Assembly (NCBI RefSeq): GCF_002072955.1
Contig: NZ_LPUF01000004.1
Span: 62,001 to 126,000, forward strand
DNA: 64,000 nucleotides
Direction of reading: 5' to 3'
From: Methyloprofundus sedimenti
GTDB taxonomy: Bacteria > Pseudomonadota > Gammaproteobacteria > Methylococcales > Methylomonadaceae
The notes under the pieces were generated by a model. That model was not told the DNA's origin and did no database searches. It saw only the letters and a list, made by a program, of their open reading frames with translations. The position numbers were made by a program, and so were the translations under genes. Below, piece after piece: positions 36,007-45,421 of this stretch. Positions within the stretch are counted from its first letter, which is position 1. Every line of letters starts with the position of its first letter.

Positions 36007-36351
36007 TTATATCGTCGCGCCTGGCCCCTGGTGATAAATGTAATCGGCAACAGGCACACCACCCAGCAGATGCTCTTTTATAATTCGATCCAATTTTTCG
36101 CTGGTAATATCATAATACCAGACTCCATCCGGTTGCACGCAAATAAGCGGTCCAGATTTACAGGTTCCAAAACAAGTTGCTCTACTGCGTTTGACTCTAA
36201 GTGCCCCTTCATTCAGCCCGGACTCTTTGAATTTGTCTTTCAACTGCTCGTAAAGAGATTGTCCTTTATTATCTTCGGTACACCTTTCTCCAACACAAAC
36301 CAGCAGGTGCCGGGTATAATCCATCATTTTAGGCTTCATTACCTCAGTCAT
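36007..36351 (-). CDS. Thioredoxin-like 2Fe-2S ferredoxin of the corrin operon
   Basis: The 114-residue protein has the thioredoxin-like ferredoxin cysteine pattern, Cys19-x4-Cys24 and Cys60-x3-Cys64. Related ferredoxins are found next to cobalamin genes (CbiW-type) and are thought to supply electrons. It overlaps cobJ by 8 bp, indicating coupled translation, so it likely assists corrin-ring reactions such as the C17 step or chelation. Confidence 0.88.
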   Translation of the reverse strand: MTEVMKPKMMDYTRHLLVCVGERCTEDNKGQSLYEQLKDKFKESGLNEGALRVKRSRATCFGTCKSGPLICVQPDGVWYYDITSEKLDRIIKEHLLGGVPVADYIYHQGPGATI

Positions 36352-37675
36352 TGTTTTGCTCCTCTGTTAGCGCTTGCCATGTCTGAGAATAGGCTTCTAG
36401 TTTTTGGGCACTGAACTCGCCGTTTTCTTTAGTCAGCAGAAGTCTGAAAACAAGGTGCCCTTTATTATCGATAAAGTTGACTCCATAGGATTTACCTTCA
36501 CGACAAGCCAGATATGCGGAATCTACTTTGTGCCAATTAATATGACAATGAAATGCCTCCGTTTCGATATTTAACCACTCACCGCGTAATTGAAAATCTT
36601 TTGCCTGTAAAAATAATTCAGTAACAGCACCTGCTTCGGCGCGTACTATACCGCGCAAACGGCCCCATGTTTCACAGCGCTTAATGACTTCATTTAGTTT
36701 GTCGGTTTGAATATGTGCGGCTTTATGTTCACCTGCGTTTTCGCCTGCGGCAATTGCATTCAACACTTCACCCACGGGAACGCCAAAATAATCGGCGATT
36801 TTCTCCAGAGTTAAACCGGGGGTATCCTGTACATATTGGCGTAAACAAGCGTACCAGCCTTCTAAGCCCATTGTTAATGAAATACCTGCTTGCTCCCCGT
36901 CTTTTGCTGCTCCAGTTAGACTGCTGTATTTATTGGCATATCCTCTGGGGGTAATCATTAATCCTTCTTTAATAAAGGTCGATGAATTGCCAATTAATAC
37001 CGTAGTCAGCATACCTATATCGCATTCCGCCATTTCATCCAGGCGCACAAGCTGAATCGACTGCCTGCGTCTATAGGCAGACTTAACAACGGCAACCGGC
37101 GTGTCGGGGCGACGATAGCGCAATAAAATAGCTTGCGCTTCGACAATTTGCTGAGTACGGCGGCCACTTTTGGGATTATATAAAGCAACCACAAAATCAG
37201 CGTGTCCCGCAGCTTCAATGCGCCGGGCAATTACTGGCCACGGAGTTAATAGATCAGATAAAGAAATCGAGCAAAAATCATGGGTCAGCGGAGCACCAAC
37301 CAGGGAAGCACAAGCTGATAGCGCAGTACTTCCTGGAACTATTTCCACCTGAATATCATCGCTGGGTTTCCAGCCCGCTTGCAATAGCACCTCATAGGTA
37401 GGCCCGGCCATGCCATAGACACCAATATCGCCCGAGGAAATCAAGGCTACTGTTTTACCAAGTTTCGCTTGTTCATAAGCTTCTACACAGCGATCAATTT
37501 CTTCGGTCATGCCTTTTTTGACCACTTCTTTGCCGTCAAGCAAATCTTTCACTAATTTAATATAAGTTGTGTAGCCAATGACTACATCGGATTCTGCTAT
37601 GGCGGCTTTGGCTTTAAAAGTCATATGCTCTTCTGCGCCTGGACCAAAACCGACTAAATAAATTTTTCCGTTCAT
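36344..37675 (-). CDS. cobJ: Precorrin-3B C17-methyltransferase fused to a HutX/ChuX-like domain
   Basis: Residues 1 to about 245 are a tetrapyrrole methylase ([39 protein letters not shown]) of CobJ/CbiH type. About 265-443 align with ChuX/HutX haem-utilisation proteins: [19 protein letters not shown], then [32 protein letters not shown] and [18 protein letters not shown]. The total length is 443 compared with about 240-250 for plain CobJ. The extra domain may bind a tetrapyrrole intermediate. The gene overlaps its neighbours by 4 and 8 bp. Confidence 0.9.
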   Translation of the reverse strand: MNGKIYLVGFGPGAEEHMTFKAKAAIAESDVVIGYTTYIKLVKDLLDGKEVVKKGMTEEIDRCVEAYEQAKLGKTVALISSGDIGVYGMAGPTYEVLLQAGWKPSDDIQVEIVPGSTALSACASLVGAPLTHDFCSISLSDLLTPWPVIARRIEAAGHADFVVALYNPKSGRRTQQIVEAQAILLRYRRPDTPVAVVKSAYRRRQSIQLVRLDEMAECDIGMLTTVLIGNSSTFIKEGLMITPRGYANKYSSLTGAAKDGEQAGISLTMGLEGWYACLRQYVQDTPGLTLEKIADYFGVPVGEVLNAIAAGENAGEHKAAHIQTDKLNEVIKRCETWGRLRGIVRAEAGAVTELFLQAKDFQLRGEWLNIETEAFHCHINWHKVDSAYLACREGKSYGVNFIDNKGHLVFRLLLTKENGEFSAQKLEAYSQTWQALTEEQNND

Positions 37676-38073
37676 ATCTTTGTTCTCATTCTTACGATGG
37701 AAACCGTTGCGTTTTTACCCTCTTCACCACGGTATTTGTATTTTTCAACTAATAAATCAGACATATCCGTCTCAGCCGCTAAAATCGCAGCGGCTTCAGA
37801 GACTGAAGGTGTGCCTACATATTTCATAACCACTGCTGATGGGCTGGGAACAGGCACACTGGCTAACTGTTCTGCGGAATAAAAGTACAGAGGTAAAGCA
37901 AGTTTCTCAGCTAATTGCAATAAAGCGACTTCATCCTGTTTTTTATCGATACTCGCTAAATGAGCTACCTGCTCAAGGCATAGATGAGCAGAAGCCAGGG
38001 CTTTATCAATTGCTGTTTCCAGGGTGATCAGTGACGCGCCTCTATCACAGCCTAAACCTAAAACCAGCTTCAT
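37672..38073 (-). CDS. cbiG: CbiG C-terminal domain protein (CobE-like)
   Basis: The 133-residue product starts MKLVLGLGCDRGAS and has IDKKQDEVALLQLAEKLALPLYFYSAEQL and TPSVSEAAAIL, typical of the CbiG C-terminal domain, also called CobE. It overlaps cobJ by 4 bp and the CbiG N-terminal gene by 4 bp. Together these two give the usual CbiG function, opening of the ring lactone and loss of C20 in the anaerobic route. Confidence 0.9.
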   Translation of the reverse strand: MKLVLGLGCDRGASLITLETAIDKALASAHLCLEQVAHLASIDKKQDEVALLQLAEKLALPLYFYSAEQLASVPVPSPSAVVMKYVGTPSVSEAAAILAAETDMSDLLVEKYKYRGEEGKNATVSIVRMRTKI

Positions 38074-38798
38074 TCAGGAACTCTGTAAACCACCAGGCTC
38101 TCATTAAGCTGCTGCCAAAGGCTATCAGGAACATCTTGATTTGTTACCCATAACACCGCCTTAAACTGACTTAAATCAACACCTGCAAAGTTCTCAAATA
38201 AAAAAATATTTTTAGGTAACGGAGTACTGCGAGTCCACCAGTTTTTACTGCCGACTTCCTGAACGAAAGCAATAGGTTCTTCATTCACCACATGCGCAGA
38301 AACGCGAGTAATATTAATCTTAGGTGCTTCAACTTGCCAGCCCAATTCACGTCCCAAAATATCCACAGGAATAGTATTTCCCACATCGGAAGCTGTTGTT
38401 AATACCGGTGTTGCCTGTAATAAATCAGCCAGCATTTCAGCGCAGGCATTAGCGCCTCCGACATGGCCTGATAAAACAGGAATAACAAACTGTGCCGCAT
38501 CATCTATGACGATAATGCCGGGGTCTTCATCTTTGGATTTTAAAAAGGGAGCCACTAAGCGCACCACTGCGCCTAAAGAGACAAAAAATACAATTTGATC
38601 ATAGTCGGTGAATAGTCTGGCGATTTGTTCTCGAAAAGGGCCACTATAGAACTGAACAGGCTGATGACTATTTTCCAGTAAATCACGGAATTTTTCTGAG
38701 ACTAAAATATCAGCATCAGGGAGTTTTGTAGCAAGCTGTGCGACCTGCTTGGCACCATGCTTGGTGATGGCGACTAGAACAATTTTAGGAGTGGGCAT
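38070..38798 (-). CDS. cbiG: CbiG N-terminal/central domain protein
   Basis: The 242-residue product has the CbiG N-terminal and central domains: IVLVAITKHGAKQVAQLA, FVSLGAVVRLVAPFL and VIPVLSGHVGGANACAEMLA. It would act with the C-terminal domain protein encoded next. The split is clean: coordinated stop and start overlap with no missing residues, so this looks like two genuine genes. A 189-bp gap with a strong hairpin lies upstream. Confidence 0.92.
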   Translation of the reverse strand: MPTPKIVLVAITKHGAKQVAQLATKLPDADILVSEKFRDLLENSHQPVQFYSGPFREQIARLFTDYDQIVFFVSLGAVVRLVAPFLKSKDEDPGIIVIDDAAQFVIPVLSGHVGGANACAEMLADLLQATPVLTTASDVGNTIPVDILGRELGWQVEAPKINITRVSAHVVNEEPIAFVQEVGSKNWWTRSTPLPKNIFLFENFAGVDLSQFKAVLWVTNQDVPDSLWQQLNESLVVYRVPE

Positions 38799-38916
38799 AA
38801 TATTCCAGGATTATAAAAAAGAATATTATAACCTAGTGAAACAGTAGGAAATAGCAGCTATGATAATTAGCTGTTTTATATTTTCATAGTCTGGAGATAA
38901 AACTCCAATGATAGCC

Positions 38917-38965
38917 AGAAGACTGCTTATGCTTTAGTAGTTAGCAGTCTTCTGTATTATTTTTT
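38917..38965 (+). terminator. Hairpin between small membrane gene and cbiG
   Basis: AGAAGACTGCT (38917-38927) pairs perfectly with AGCAGTCTTCT (38943-38953). The T-rich tail (GTATTATTTTTT) is on the plus strand, although all flanking genes run on the minus strand. On the minus strand the stem is preceded by an A tract but not followed by Ts, so it may pause or protect rather than end the operon transcript. Confidence 0.5.
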
Positions 38966-38987
38966 CGGCTTACTTGAACCCGTGTTT

Positions 38988-39365
38988 TTAACGTTTTACT
39001 TCTTTTTCAATAAAAGTTTTGCCGTCTATTTCTAACTTGGAAATCCCGCCTACAGTTTCGTGTAAAGTACACACTGCTTTTTTAAAACTATATTCATCAT
39101 CAGTCTTTGCAGAATCCCAGGTCATTGAAACAAAAGTTTGATGATCGGTATCGGTAGAAGTAGGAAAATAAACCTGATCGCCAGTGAATTTTTTTATCGC
39201 AACGGGACATTTTCTGGATGCCATCGTTTCCATTGCGACAGTTGCTCTAACCATAGACTCGTTTTCTTTTTGTTCATTGGTTTTTTCTTTATTGGAGCCG
39301 ACCATAAGAAAGCCCAACACAAATACACCAACTACTGCAGCCAGTAATTTCTGAGTACCATTCAT
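38988..39365 (-). CDS. Small membrane-anchored protein in the corrin operon
   Basis: From ATG 39365 the product is 125 residues: a hydrophobic anchor (LLAAVVGVFVLGFLMVG) and an exported domain with two cysteines (RKCPVAIKKF and KAVCTLHETV). ATG overlaps the cobI stop as ATGA, and AGAGGAAA precedes it, so translation is coupled to cobI. I do not recognise the family, and a role in cobalamin synthesis or cobalt entry is inferred from position only. Confidence 0.7.
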   Translation of the reverse strand: MNGTQKLLAAVVGVFVLGFLMVGSNKEKTNEQKENESMVRATVAMETMASRKCPVAIKKFTGDQVYFPTSTDTDHQTFVSMTWDSAKTDDEYSFKKAVCTLHETVGGISKLEIDGKTFIEKEVKR

Positions 39366-40147
39366 AATATTTCCTCTATTTTTGTTATATTTAAGGTTTG
39401 CTTTTTCCTGCAACCGCGGATAAGTTCGCCTTTCATTCTATGGGAATTATGTATCATTAGCAATGATAGATAATTGACTTTTTGTCCTTTTAAACTTAAT
39501 ACATCATGGACAATTCGCTCTTCACTAGACCCAGCTTTCTCGATAAAACAAGACTGAGTTAATAAATCCTTATGTGCTAATAGGTCGAGTATATCATCAA
39601 GTATAGGCTTGACCTTTAATAATATTAAGGTATCAAAGTCACTTAACATATTTTCGATCATTTCGATGCCGTATCCAGCGGGAATAATGGCTACGGTGTC
39701 ATCCGTATCGGCCAGAGGCATTTTAGCGCGTGCGGCGGCGGCATTAAAAGAACTGACTCCTGCAATGGTTTCGATATCAACAGTTTCATCCAGCGCAGCG
39801 ACCGTTTTTGCCAAATGCTGAAAAGTCGAGTAGGTTGACGCATCTCCTTCGACTAAAAAAACCACATCCTTACCAGCCTGTAGTTTGGCCAAAACCTGCT
39901 GTGCTGCCTGTAGCCAGTACTTAGCTAATATTTCTCGATCATGCGTCATCGGAAAAACCAGTTCTGTATGGTTATCTGGCGGTATTAAACCTGCTTCCAG
40001 AACGATATTGAGTGCGTAACTTTTGCCTTGTCTTTTTCTCACAGGATAGGTCCAGTCTGCATCTGAATGTAACAAATCCCAGGCCTTACGCGTGATTAAG
40101 CCTGGATCTCCAGGACCTAAAGAAACACCGTATAACATACCGCTCAT
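39362..40147 (-). CDS. cobI: Precorrin-2 C20-methyltransferase
   Basis: From ATG 40147 the product is 261 residues. MLYGVSLGPGDPGLITRKA, the segment TYPVRKRQGKSYA, and EGDASTYSTFQHLA identify CobI/CbiL, which methylates C20 of (cobalt-)precorrin-2. ATG 40147 overlaps the cobL stop as ATGA; the longer frame from 40171 lies within cobL. The small membrane protein gene overlaps its own stop. Confidence 0.94.
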   Translation of the reverse strand: MSGMLYGVSLGPGDPGLITRKAWDLLHSDADWTYPVRKRQGKSYALNIVLEAGLIPPDNHTELVFPMTHDREILAKYWLQAAQQVLAKLQAGKDVVFLVEGDASTYSTFQHLAKTVAALDETVDIETIAGVSSFNAAAARAKMPLADTDDTVAIIPAGYGIEMIENMLSDFDTLILLKVKPILDDILDLLAHKDLLTQSCFIEKAGSSEERIVHDVLSLKGQKVNYLSLLMIHNSHRMKGELIRGCRKKQTLNITKIEEIL

Positions 40148-41427
40148 ACTTGATTTTCCTTTTGTACACAAACGATCCAGACTGGATTTTCAGCGCGCAT
40201 TCTATGCATATGTAAAATAGGCTGGCTGCGAGAGGCTTGTAATTGGATGATATCCCACGTTGCACCACTTTGTTTTAATACTTCCAAAGCCGTACTTAAA
40301 TTTTCTAAAGTAACAAAATTCATCACCAGACAACCTTTAGCTTGTAGCCTGTCCAGACAAAGCGCAATGAGCTCAGCCAGTTCACCACCTGACCCTCCAA
40401 TAAACACAGCATTAGGTGCTGGCCAGTTCGCCATTCCCAGCGGCGCTTTATTTTCAATTAAGGTGTAATTATGTAAGCCAAAGTCATGCCCATTTTCACT
40501 TGCAATCGCAAAGTCCGCGACATTTTTTTCGACGGCATAGATATGACCGTTCTGGCATAATTTCGCGGCTTCAATTCCTACTGAACCAGATCCTGCACCA
40601 ATGTCCCAGACGATACTTGTTGATGTTAATTGCATTCTTGCCAGCGAAACTGCACGAACCTCACGCTTGGTAATAAGGCCCTTATCAGGTTTACGTTGTT
40701 TAAAAGCATCATCCGCATAGCCAAAAAGCAATTCCGGCTGCCTGGCCTGTCGCCTGTATAAAATAACGACATCGTTACCATTAAAAGATTGCTCTGCTAA
40801 TTCAACAATACTGCAATCCTGAAATATTTTTTCATCCGCACACAGTAAGTTTTCCGCAACCACCATGCTAAACAAATCTGCCATATTTTCCATGATTAAC
40901 ATGCGTGCAATACGGGCAGGATTATTTTCAGGACTGGTTAAAATCGCTAATTTATCATGTTGATTTATCGCTTGTAATAGCTTATAAAAACCGTGTTCTG
41001 CACCAGAGCCCGGTCGCCAATCTCCGGCATCTTTATGATGTACCGAGCAGATTTTAGCATCCTGCCAGGACATTCCAATGCTGGCAAACGCTAATTGCAC
41101 AGCTGAAATATTAGGCATAATACCCAGCTTTTCAGCGCCTAGTTTTTTAGCTAAAAAACTGGCAATCCCATGACATAGCGGATCGCCTGTAGCCAACACC
41201 ACAACTTTTTTTTGCTCAGCTAACGCGCGATTGATCCATTCCGGCACTTCAGTTAAATGCCCTGTTAAGTCTTTACATTCTGCGGATTTGATAGAATTTT
41301 TAAATAGCTTTAATACCCGGGTCGCGGCGATCACAACATCGGCATTTTCCAAAGCATCTAATGCAGCGAATGAAAGGCCTTCAATACCGTTATCCAATAC
41401 TCCGATAACCTGACAATGATTAGACAT
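40144..41427 (-). CDS. cobL: Precorrin-6Y C5,15-methyltransferase, CbiE-CbiT fusion
   Basis: The 427-residue protein joins CbiE (about 1-205, VIGVLDNGIEGLSFAA and LATGDPLCHG) to CbiT (about 225-427, with the SAM motif DIGAGSGSVGIEAAKL). It methylates C5 and C15 and decarboxylates the acetate side chain at C12. The N-terminal GVLDNGIEGL differs slightly from the more common GIGxDGxxGL. It overlaps cbiD by 8 bp and cobI by 4 bp. Confidence 0.93.
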   Translation of the reverse strand: MSNHCQVIGVLDNGIEGLSFAALDALENADVVIAATRVLKLFKNSIKSAECKDLTGHLTEVPEWINRALAEQKKVVVLATGDPLCHGIASFLAKKLGAEKLGIMPNISAVQLAFASIGMSWQDAKICSVHHKDAGDWRPGSGAEHGFYKLLQAINQHDKLAILTSPENNPARIARMLIMENMADLFSMVVAENLLCADEKIFQDCSIVELAEQSFNGNDVVILYRRQARQPELLFGYADDAFKQRKPDKGLITKREVRAVSLARMQLTSTSIVWDIGAGSGSVGIEAAKLCQNGHIYAVEKNVADFAIASENGHDFGLHNYTLIENKAPLGMANWPAPNAVFIGGSGGELAELIALCLDRLQAKGCLVMNFVTLENLSTALEVLKQSGATWDIIQLQASRSQPILHMHRMRAENPVWIVCVQKENQV

Positions 41428-42514
41428 AATCTACTAGTTTTCCTCCTTCAAAATCACACATTAATATTCGATAGCTAAAAACCCCGGGGTAACGCGCCTC
41501 CAGTGTCGCAACGACGCGCTGGCACAATGCTTTATAAAAAGCGGGACCTAGTCCTAATTCTTCCATGCGCTCCCCGGCAAATCGAGCTGTTTCACCACTG
41601 GCTATTTCAGCGCAAACCTCGGCATCGGCTCCTACTGCAGCAGCAAGATCCGCCAATAACTGAGTATTTACAGGGTTACGACGCGCATGAGTTATGACTT
41701 CACCCTGAGCAATTTTGCTGACTTTACCTACCATGCCGCCAATAATAATTTGCTTAATACCGACTTGTTGTGCGCTATCTAAGGCAGGACCTAAAAAATC
41801 GCCCATCTGCACAAAACAGGCAGGATCTAATTCCGGCAATTCACGTATGGTAAATTTTTCTGTTCGTCCGCCAGTGGTTAATACCACAGTTTGCTGGCCT
41901 TGATTAGCCGCCACCTCGACACCTTGCACTACACTGGCGCGAAAAGCGGCAGTAGAATAAGGGTAAACAATGCCCGTCGTGCCTAAAATGGAAATCCCAT
42001 CAATGATGCCCAAGCGATCATTCAAGGTTTTTTTTGCCATATCCCGCCCACCGGGGACTGAAATAGTCACTTCCAGACTTTGAGCTTGCAAGAGCTCACC
42101 TGCTACCTCGCGGATATTAGCTTCAATGTTTTTTCGTGGAACAGGATTAATTGCCGGACCGCCGACTTCTAGACCCAGGCCGCGCATAGTAATGGTTCCC
42201 ACACCATCTCCCCCTTTAAATAACACTTGATTGACTGAATCGGCTAATAAACGCACATCGACCGTCATATGCGCTTTATGGGTACAATCAGGATCATCAC
42301 CTGCATCTTTTATAATGACGGCCTGAGCATGGCCAGCTGTCAGCGAACTCTGATGTACAGCAAAGCTGACGCGTTGACCATTAGGTAATAAAGATTCAAT
42401 CTGCTCTGGTACTTTACCGGTCAATAGCCCTATAGCGGCCGCTCTTGCAGCTGCTGCTGAACAAGCTCCTGTGGTATAACCTTTGCGAGTACCTTTGGGT
42501 TTTTTAGGGGTCAT
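41420..42514 (-). CDS. cbiD: Cobalt-precorrin-5B C1-methyltransferase
   Basis: From ATG 42514 the product is 364 residues. It begins with the family signature GTRKGYTTGACSAAAARAA and has NPVPRKNIEANIREV and GTTGIVYPYSTAAF. CbiD is specific to the anaerobic pathway, which, with cbiX and cbiG, marks the early-cobalt route. The 117-base in-frame extension to 42631 lacks conservation and is not used. It is the first gene of the eight-gene minus-strand operon. Confidence 0.94.
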   Translation of the reverse strand: MTPKKPKGTRKGYTTGACSAAAARAAAIGLLTGKVPEQIESLLPNGQRVSFAVHQSSLTAGHAQAVIIKDAGDDPDCTHKAHMTVDVRLLADSVNQVLFKGGDGVGTITMRGLGLEVGGPAINPVPRKNIEANIREVAGELLQAQSLEVTISVPGGRDMAKKTLNDRLGIIDGISILGTTGIVYPYSTAAFRASVVQGVEVAANQGQQTVVLTTGGRTEKFTIRELPELDPACFVQMGDFLGPALDSAQQVGIKQIIIGGMVGKVSKIAQGEVITHARRNPVNTQLLADLAAAVGADAEVCAEIASGETARFAGERMEELGLGPAFYKALCQRVVATLEARYPGVFSYRILMCDFEGGKLVDYV

Positions 42515-42738
42515 TGGGTGTAGTACTTGTATAGAGTAAGTAAATCGAGGTATGCATATTAACTTGGAGCATGATCCTGAGACATCATTCGCAGATATAA
42601 CGTTTCGGTAAAATAGCTCATCCAACGGCATTTTACGTCATGCCTTACTTTTCATGGCAGACTATAGCATAATTAATTATTATGCTACTTATACTCAGGT
42701 ATAGTCCTGCAAAAAATACCAAGTCTATGGGAAAAAAC

Positions 42739-43518
42739 ATGTTAATAAAATTACTCTCAATTATTCTGTTATCTGCTTTATTGTCAAGTTGCGCAACATC
42801 CCCTACTGGAAGAAGCCAGTTACTGATGATGTCTAGTGGTGAAATGGATCAGATGGGTATTCAGGCATTTGATACTTTGAAAAAGGATACGCCAATTGAG
42901 CAAGATGCAAAAATCAACGCCTATGTACGTTGCGTAGCAACGGCTATTACCAATGAAGTAGGGGGCGAGTGGGAAGTTGTGGTATTCAAAGATCCATCAG
43001 CTAATGCATTTGCACTCCCGGCTCACAAAATCGGGGTGCATACGGGGCTTTTAGATGTTGCAACAAATCAAGATCAATTAGCGGCCGTGCTAGGCCATGA
43101 AGTAGCTCACGTTTTAGCAAATCATAGTAATGAGCGAGTTTCTCAACAAACGGTTGTTAGCCAAGGTATGTCGATAACTCAGGCGATATTAAATCCTCAA
43201 TCCGAAATAGGAAAATCCGGCATGGGCTTATTAGGACTTGGAGCTCAATATGGCATTCTTATGCCGTATAGCAGAGCCCATGAATCTGAAGCAGATATTT
43301 ATGGTCTGGATTTAATGGCAAAAGCAGGCTTTGATCCACGCGAGAGCATAACTCTCTGGATTAATATGGGTAAAGCAGGTGGAGAGAGCCCGCCTGAATT
43401 TATGTCGACTCACCCCGCACATGAAACACGCATTACGGATTTGCAAAAACATATGCCAGCCGCGCTGAAATTGCGTCAAGAAGCACAAGCTAATGGCAAA
43501 AATCCACAATGCAAATAA
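42739..43518 (+). CDS. M48-family metallopeptidase lipoprotein
   Basis: From ATG 42739 the 259-residue product has lipobox LSSC (Cys18), the zinc motif HEVAH (residues 120-124) and a third ligand in SRAHESEADIYGL. It resembles YcaL/LoiP-type periplasmic proteases that take part in outer-membrane protein quality control. GGGA sits 7 bp before ATG 42739; ATG 42727 is possible. It lies between cbiC and cbiD, on the opposite strand. Confidence 0.92.
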   Translation: MLIKLLSIILLSALLSSCATSPTGRSQLLMMSSGEMDQMGIQAFDTLKKDTPIEQDAKINAYVRCVATAITNEVGGEWEVVVFKDPSANAFALPAHKIGVHTGLLDVATNQDQLAAVLGHEVAHVLANHSNERVSQQTVVSQGMSITQAILNPQSEIGKSGMGLLGLGAQYGILMPYSRAHESEADIYGLDLMAKAGFDPRESITLWINMGKAGGESPPEFMSTHPAHETRITDLQKHMPAALKLRQEAQANGKNPQCK

Positions 43519-43705
43519 CACTCTGGAAGCAAGACTATAGCCTCGCCAATATTCGGGGCTAAGTCTCTCCTCAGCTTATAATTATATTTTTTACTATCAG
43601 TAACATACAAGGTACGCCTGTTTTTACTTCACCTTTTACATGTTTAATGATAATAAAAACTAGCTAATAGCATAGGCAATTTGTTGTTCAGAATAATTTT
43701 AAAAA

Positions 43706-43745
43706 TATGTATGCGTTAGGTGTTGATGTCCTTATATAGCCGCAC
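43706..43745. repeat. Dispersed ~37-bp repeat, copy B
   Basis: TATGTATGCGTTAG, TG.TGATG and CCTTATATAGC match copy A at 7324-7360. It lies 29 bp from the 3' end of cbiC. Confidence 0.6.
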
Positions 43746-43774
43746 TTCATTTACAAGTAAAGTAAAACAAATAC

Positions 43775-44437
43775 TTATTTATTGGCTTGCTCTGCGAGTG
43801 CTAATAAAGCATGAATAGCGGCCACAACTAGCGTTGACCCTCCCTTTCTTCCTTCGGTAACAATCCAGGGAATATCGTTTAATAAAGCCGTTTCAGTCTT
43901 TGATTCAGCAGCAGACACAAAGCCAACTGGCATACCGACAATAAGGGCTGGACGTAAATTTTCTTCATTTATCATGCGGATTACTTCCAGCAACGCTGTT
44001 GGCGCATTGCCCACAGCAACAATGCTATTTTGTAATAAACCTAAACGCTGTGCCTTGCGCATTGCCTGTACGGCACGGGTACTATTTTCGGCTTTTGCCT
44101 GAGTAATCACATCTGCATCAGAAATAAAGTGATGCGTGCTTACACCAAAATGACTTAAGCGAGGTTTGGATAAACCCACACAAATCATTTCTACATCAGC
44201 AACAATATTAGCGCCTAGGCTAATGGCACTCAGACCTGCTGAAACTGAGTCCGGATGAAATCTGGTAAGACCATTGAATTCAAAATCAGCCGTGGCATGA
44301 ATCATTCTACGCACAATGTTCCATTCATCTACCGAATAGTGATGTGTGCCTACTTCCTGATCGACAATAGCAAATGAGTCATGTTCAATTTTTTGCCCTG
44401 CCTGGGTCATTTGTTCTGTAATGGTGTTTTGTTGCAT
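43775..44437 (-). CDS. cbiC: Precorrin-8X methylmutase
   Basis: From ATG 44437 the product is 220 residues: FAIVDQEVGTHHYSVDEWNIVRRMIHATADFEF contains the conserved catalytic His, and NAPTALLEV, MPVGFVSAAESK and EGRKGGSTLVVAA match CobH/CbiC. It moves the C11 methyl to C12 to form hydrogenobyrinic or cobyrinic acid. It is about 1.2 kb upstream of cbiD, separated by the M48 gene. Confidence 0.95.
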   Translation of the reverse strand: MQQNTITEQMTQAGQKIEHDSFAIVDQEVGTHHYSVDEWNIVRRMIHATADFEFNGLTRFHPDSVSAGLSAISLGANIVADVEMICVGLSKPRLSHFGVSTHHFISDADVITQAKAENSTRAVQAMRKAQRLGLLQNSIVAVGNAPTALLEVIRMINEENLRPALIVGMPVGFVSAAESKTETALLNDIPWIVTEGRKGGSTLVVAAIHALLALAEQANK

Positions 44438-44680
44438 GATTATTCCAAGAATGTGTATGTGCAACTATGATAACAAATTTATACATTTTACCAACTAGCA
44501 GAGTGGCTAAAAAGAGACACTAACTAATTGCCAGGCCAGGCTTTTCCTTGTACATGATTATGTTGTGGTGCGGGATTGTATGCGAGGCAGACGACGATGT
44601 CCTGCTTTGGTTTTATGCGACTCAATCTTGAATAAGATTTCTGCAGGTCTATTCAGCCGTTCTAATCGTCACAATACAAA

Positions 44681-45328
44681 TTAATAAGTTAAAAAATGCT
44701 CCAAAATATCGCTGGTTTGTTCACAGGAAATGATTGTTTCCTCACTTTCTAGTAAATAGCTGGCAAATAACCGGATGCATTTCCAGTTATTTGGGTCTTC
44801 GACAAAGCGAAAGGCTTTAGTATAGAGTTCGCTAATTTTTAATTCACGCTCAGCAGCACCAGGGATAAAATATTCTAAATAGCGAGATGCCTCCTCTATA
44901 TCGGAATGTCCCCCGTAATTTTTTAAAGCAACTAGATTTATTAAATGTAAATTTAATATCTCATCATCACGCAGTGCTACATATTTAGCTTCTGCCAAAG
45001 GGCCGACCAGCAGGTTAATAACATCTGCCTCATAGGCCTTCTGCAAGCTTTGCTGTTCTTCTAAAGAACCTAATTGATTATTTTCTATTTCAGCTACGGG
45101 TAAATTATCAATTAATCTGCCACCTGATACCTGGGCAAAATATGCAAGATGATTTTGCTGTTGATGTTGTCTGTTAATCATGATCTCAAAAAAGACCGGG
45201 GGTAATTTTTGCTGGTGGTTGCGCAAATATATTGCCACCACATGGCCTGCTTCATGATACACAATATGTTTAAGTAATTCTTCAGCGCTACCAGGTGGAT
45301 TGAAAAGTGAGTGATTGGTACGTTTCAT
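44681..45328 (-). CDS. M41-like metalloprotease-type protein with HEAGH motif, copy 2
   Basis: The 215-residue product is closely similar to copy 1 (29600-30241) along its full length, with HEAGH at the same positions (25-29) and a two-residue insertion (RQHQQQNH). ATG 45328 matches the copy-1 start; the frame extends to a TTG at 45337. The leader is conserved too. Copies face away from each other: copy 1 on plus, copy 2 on minus. Both frames are intact, so both may be active. Confidence 0.75.
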   Translation of the reverse strand: MKRTNHSLFNPPGSAEELLKHIVYHEAGHVVAIYLRNHQQKLPPVFFEIMINRQHQQQNHLAYFAQVSGGRLIDNLPVAEIENNQLGSLEEQQSLQKAYEADVINLLVGPLAEAKYVALRDDEILNLHLINLVALKNYGGHSDIEEASRYLEYFIPGAAERELKISELYTKAFRFVEDPNNWKCIRLFASYLLESEETIISCEQTSDILEHFLTY

Positions 45329-45421
45329 AATGGGCAAACCCTATTAGAAAAAAATGCGACCATTACAGCCGCATCAAGAGGAAGGAGCTAGCTCTTATCC
45401 AGAACGGATTGCATTCAAGAG
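45329..45421 (-). promoter_or_regulatory. Conserved leader with terminator-like hairpin before HEAGH gene, copy 2
   Basis: On the minus strand ATGCGGC-TGTAATG-GTCGCAT followed by Ts repeats the copy-1 leader, with only a few changes. Conservation between the copies is as high here as in the gene. Confidence 0.55.
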
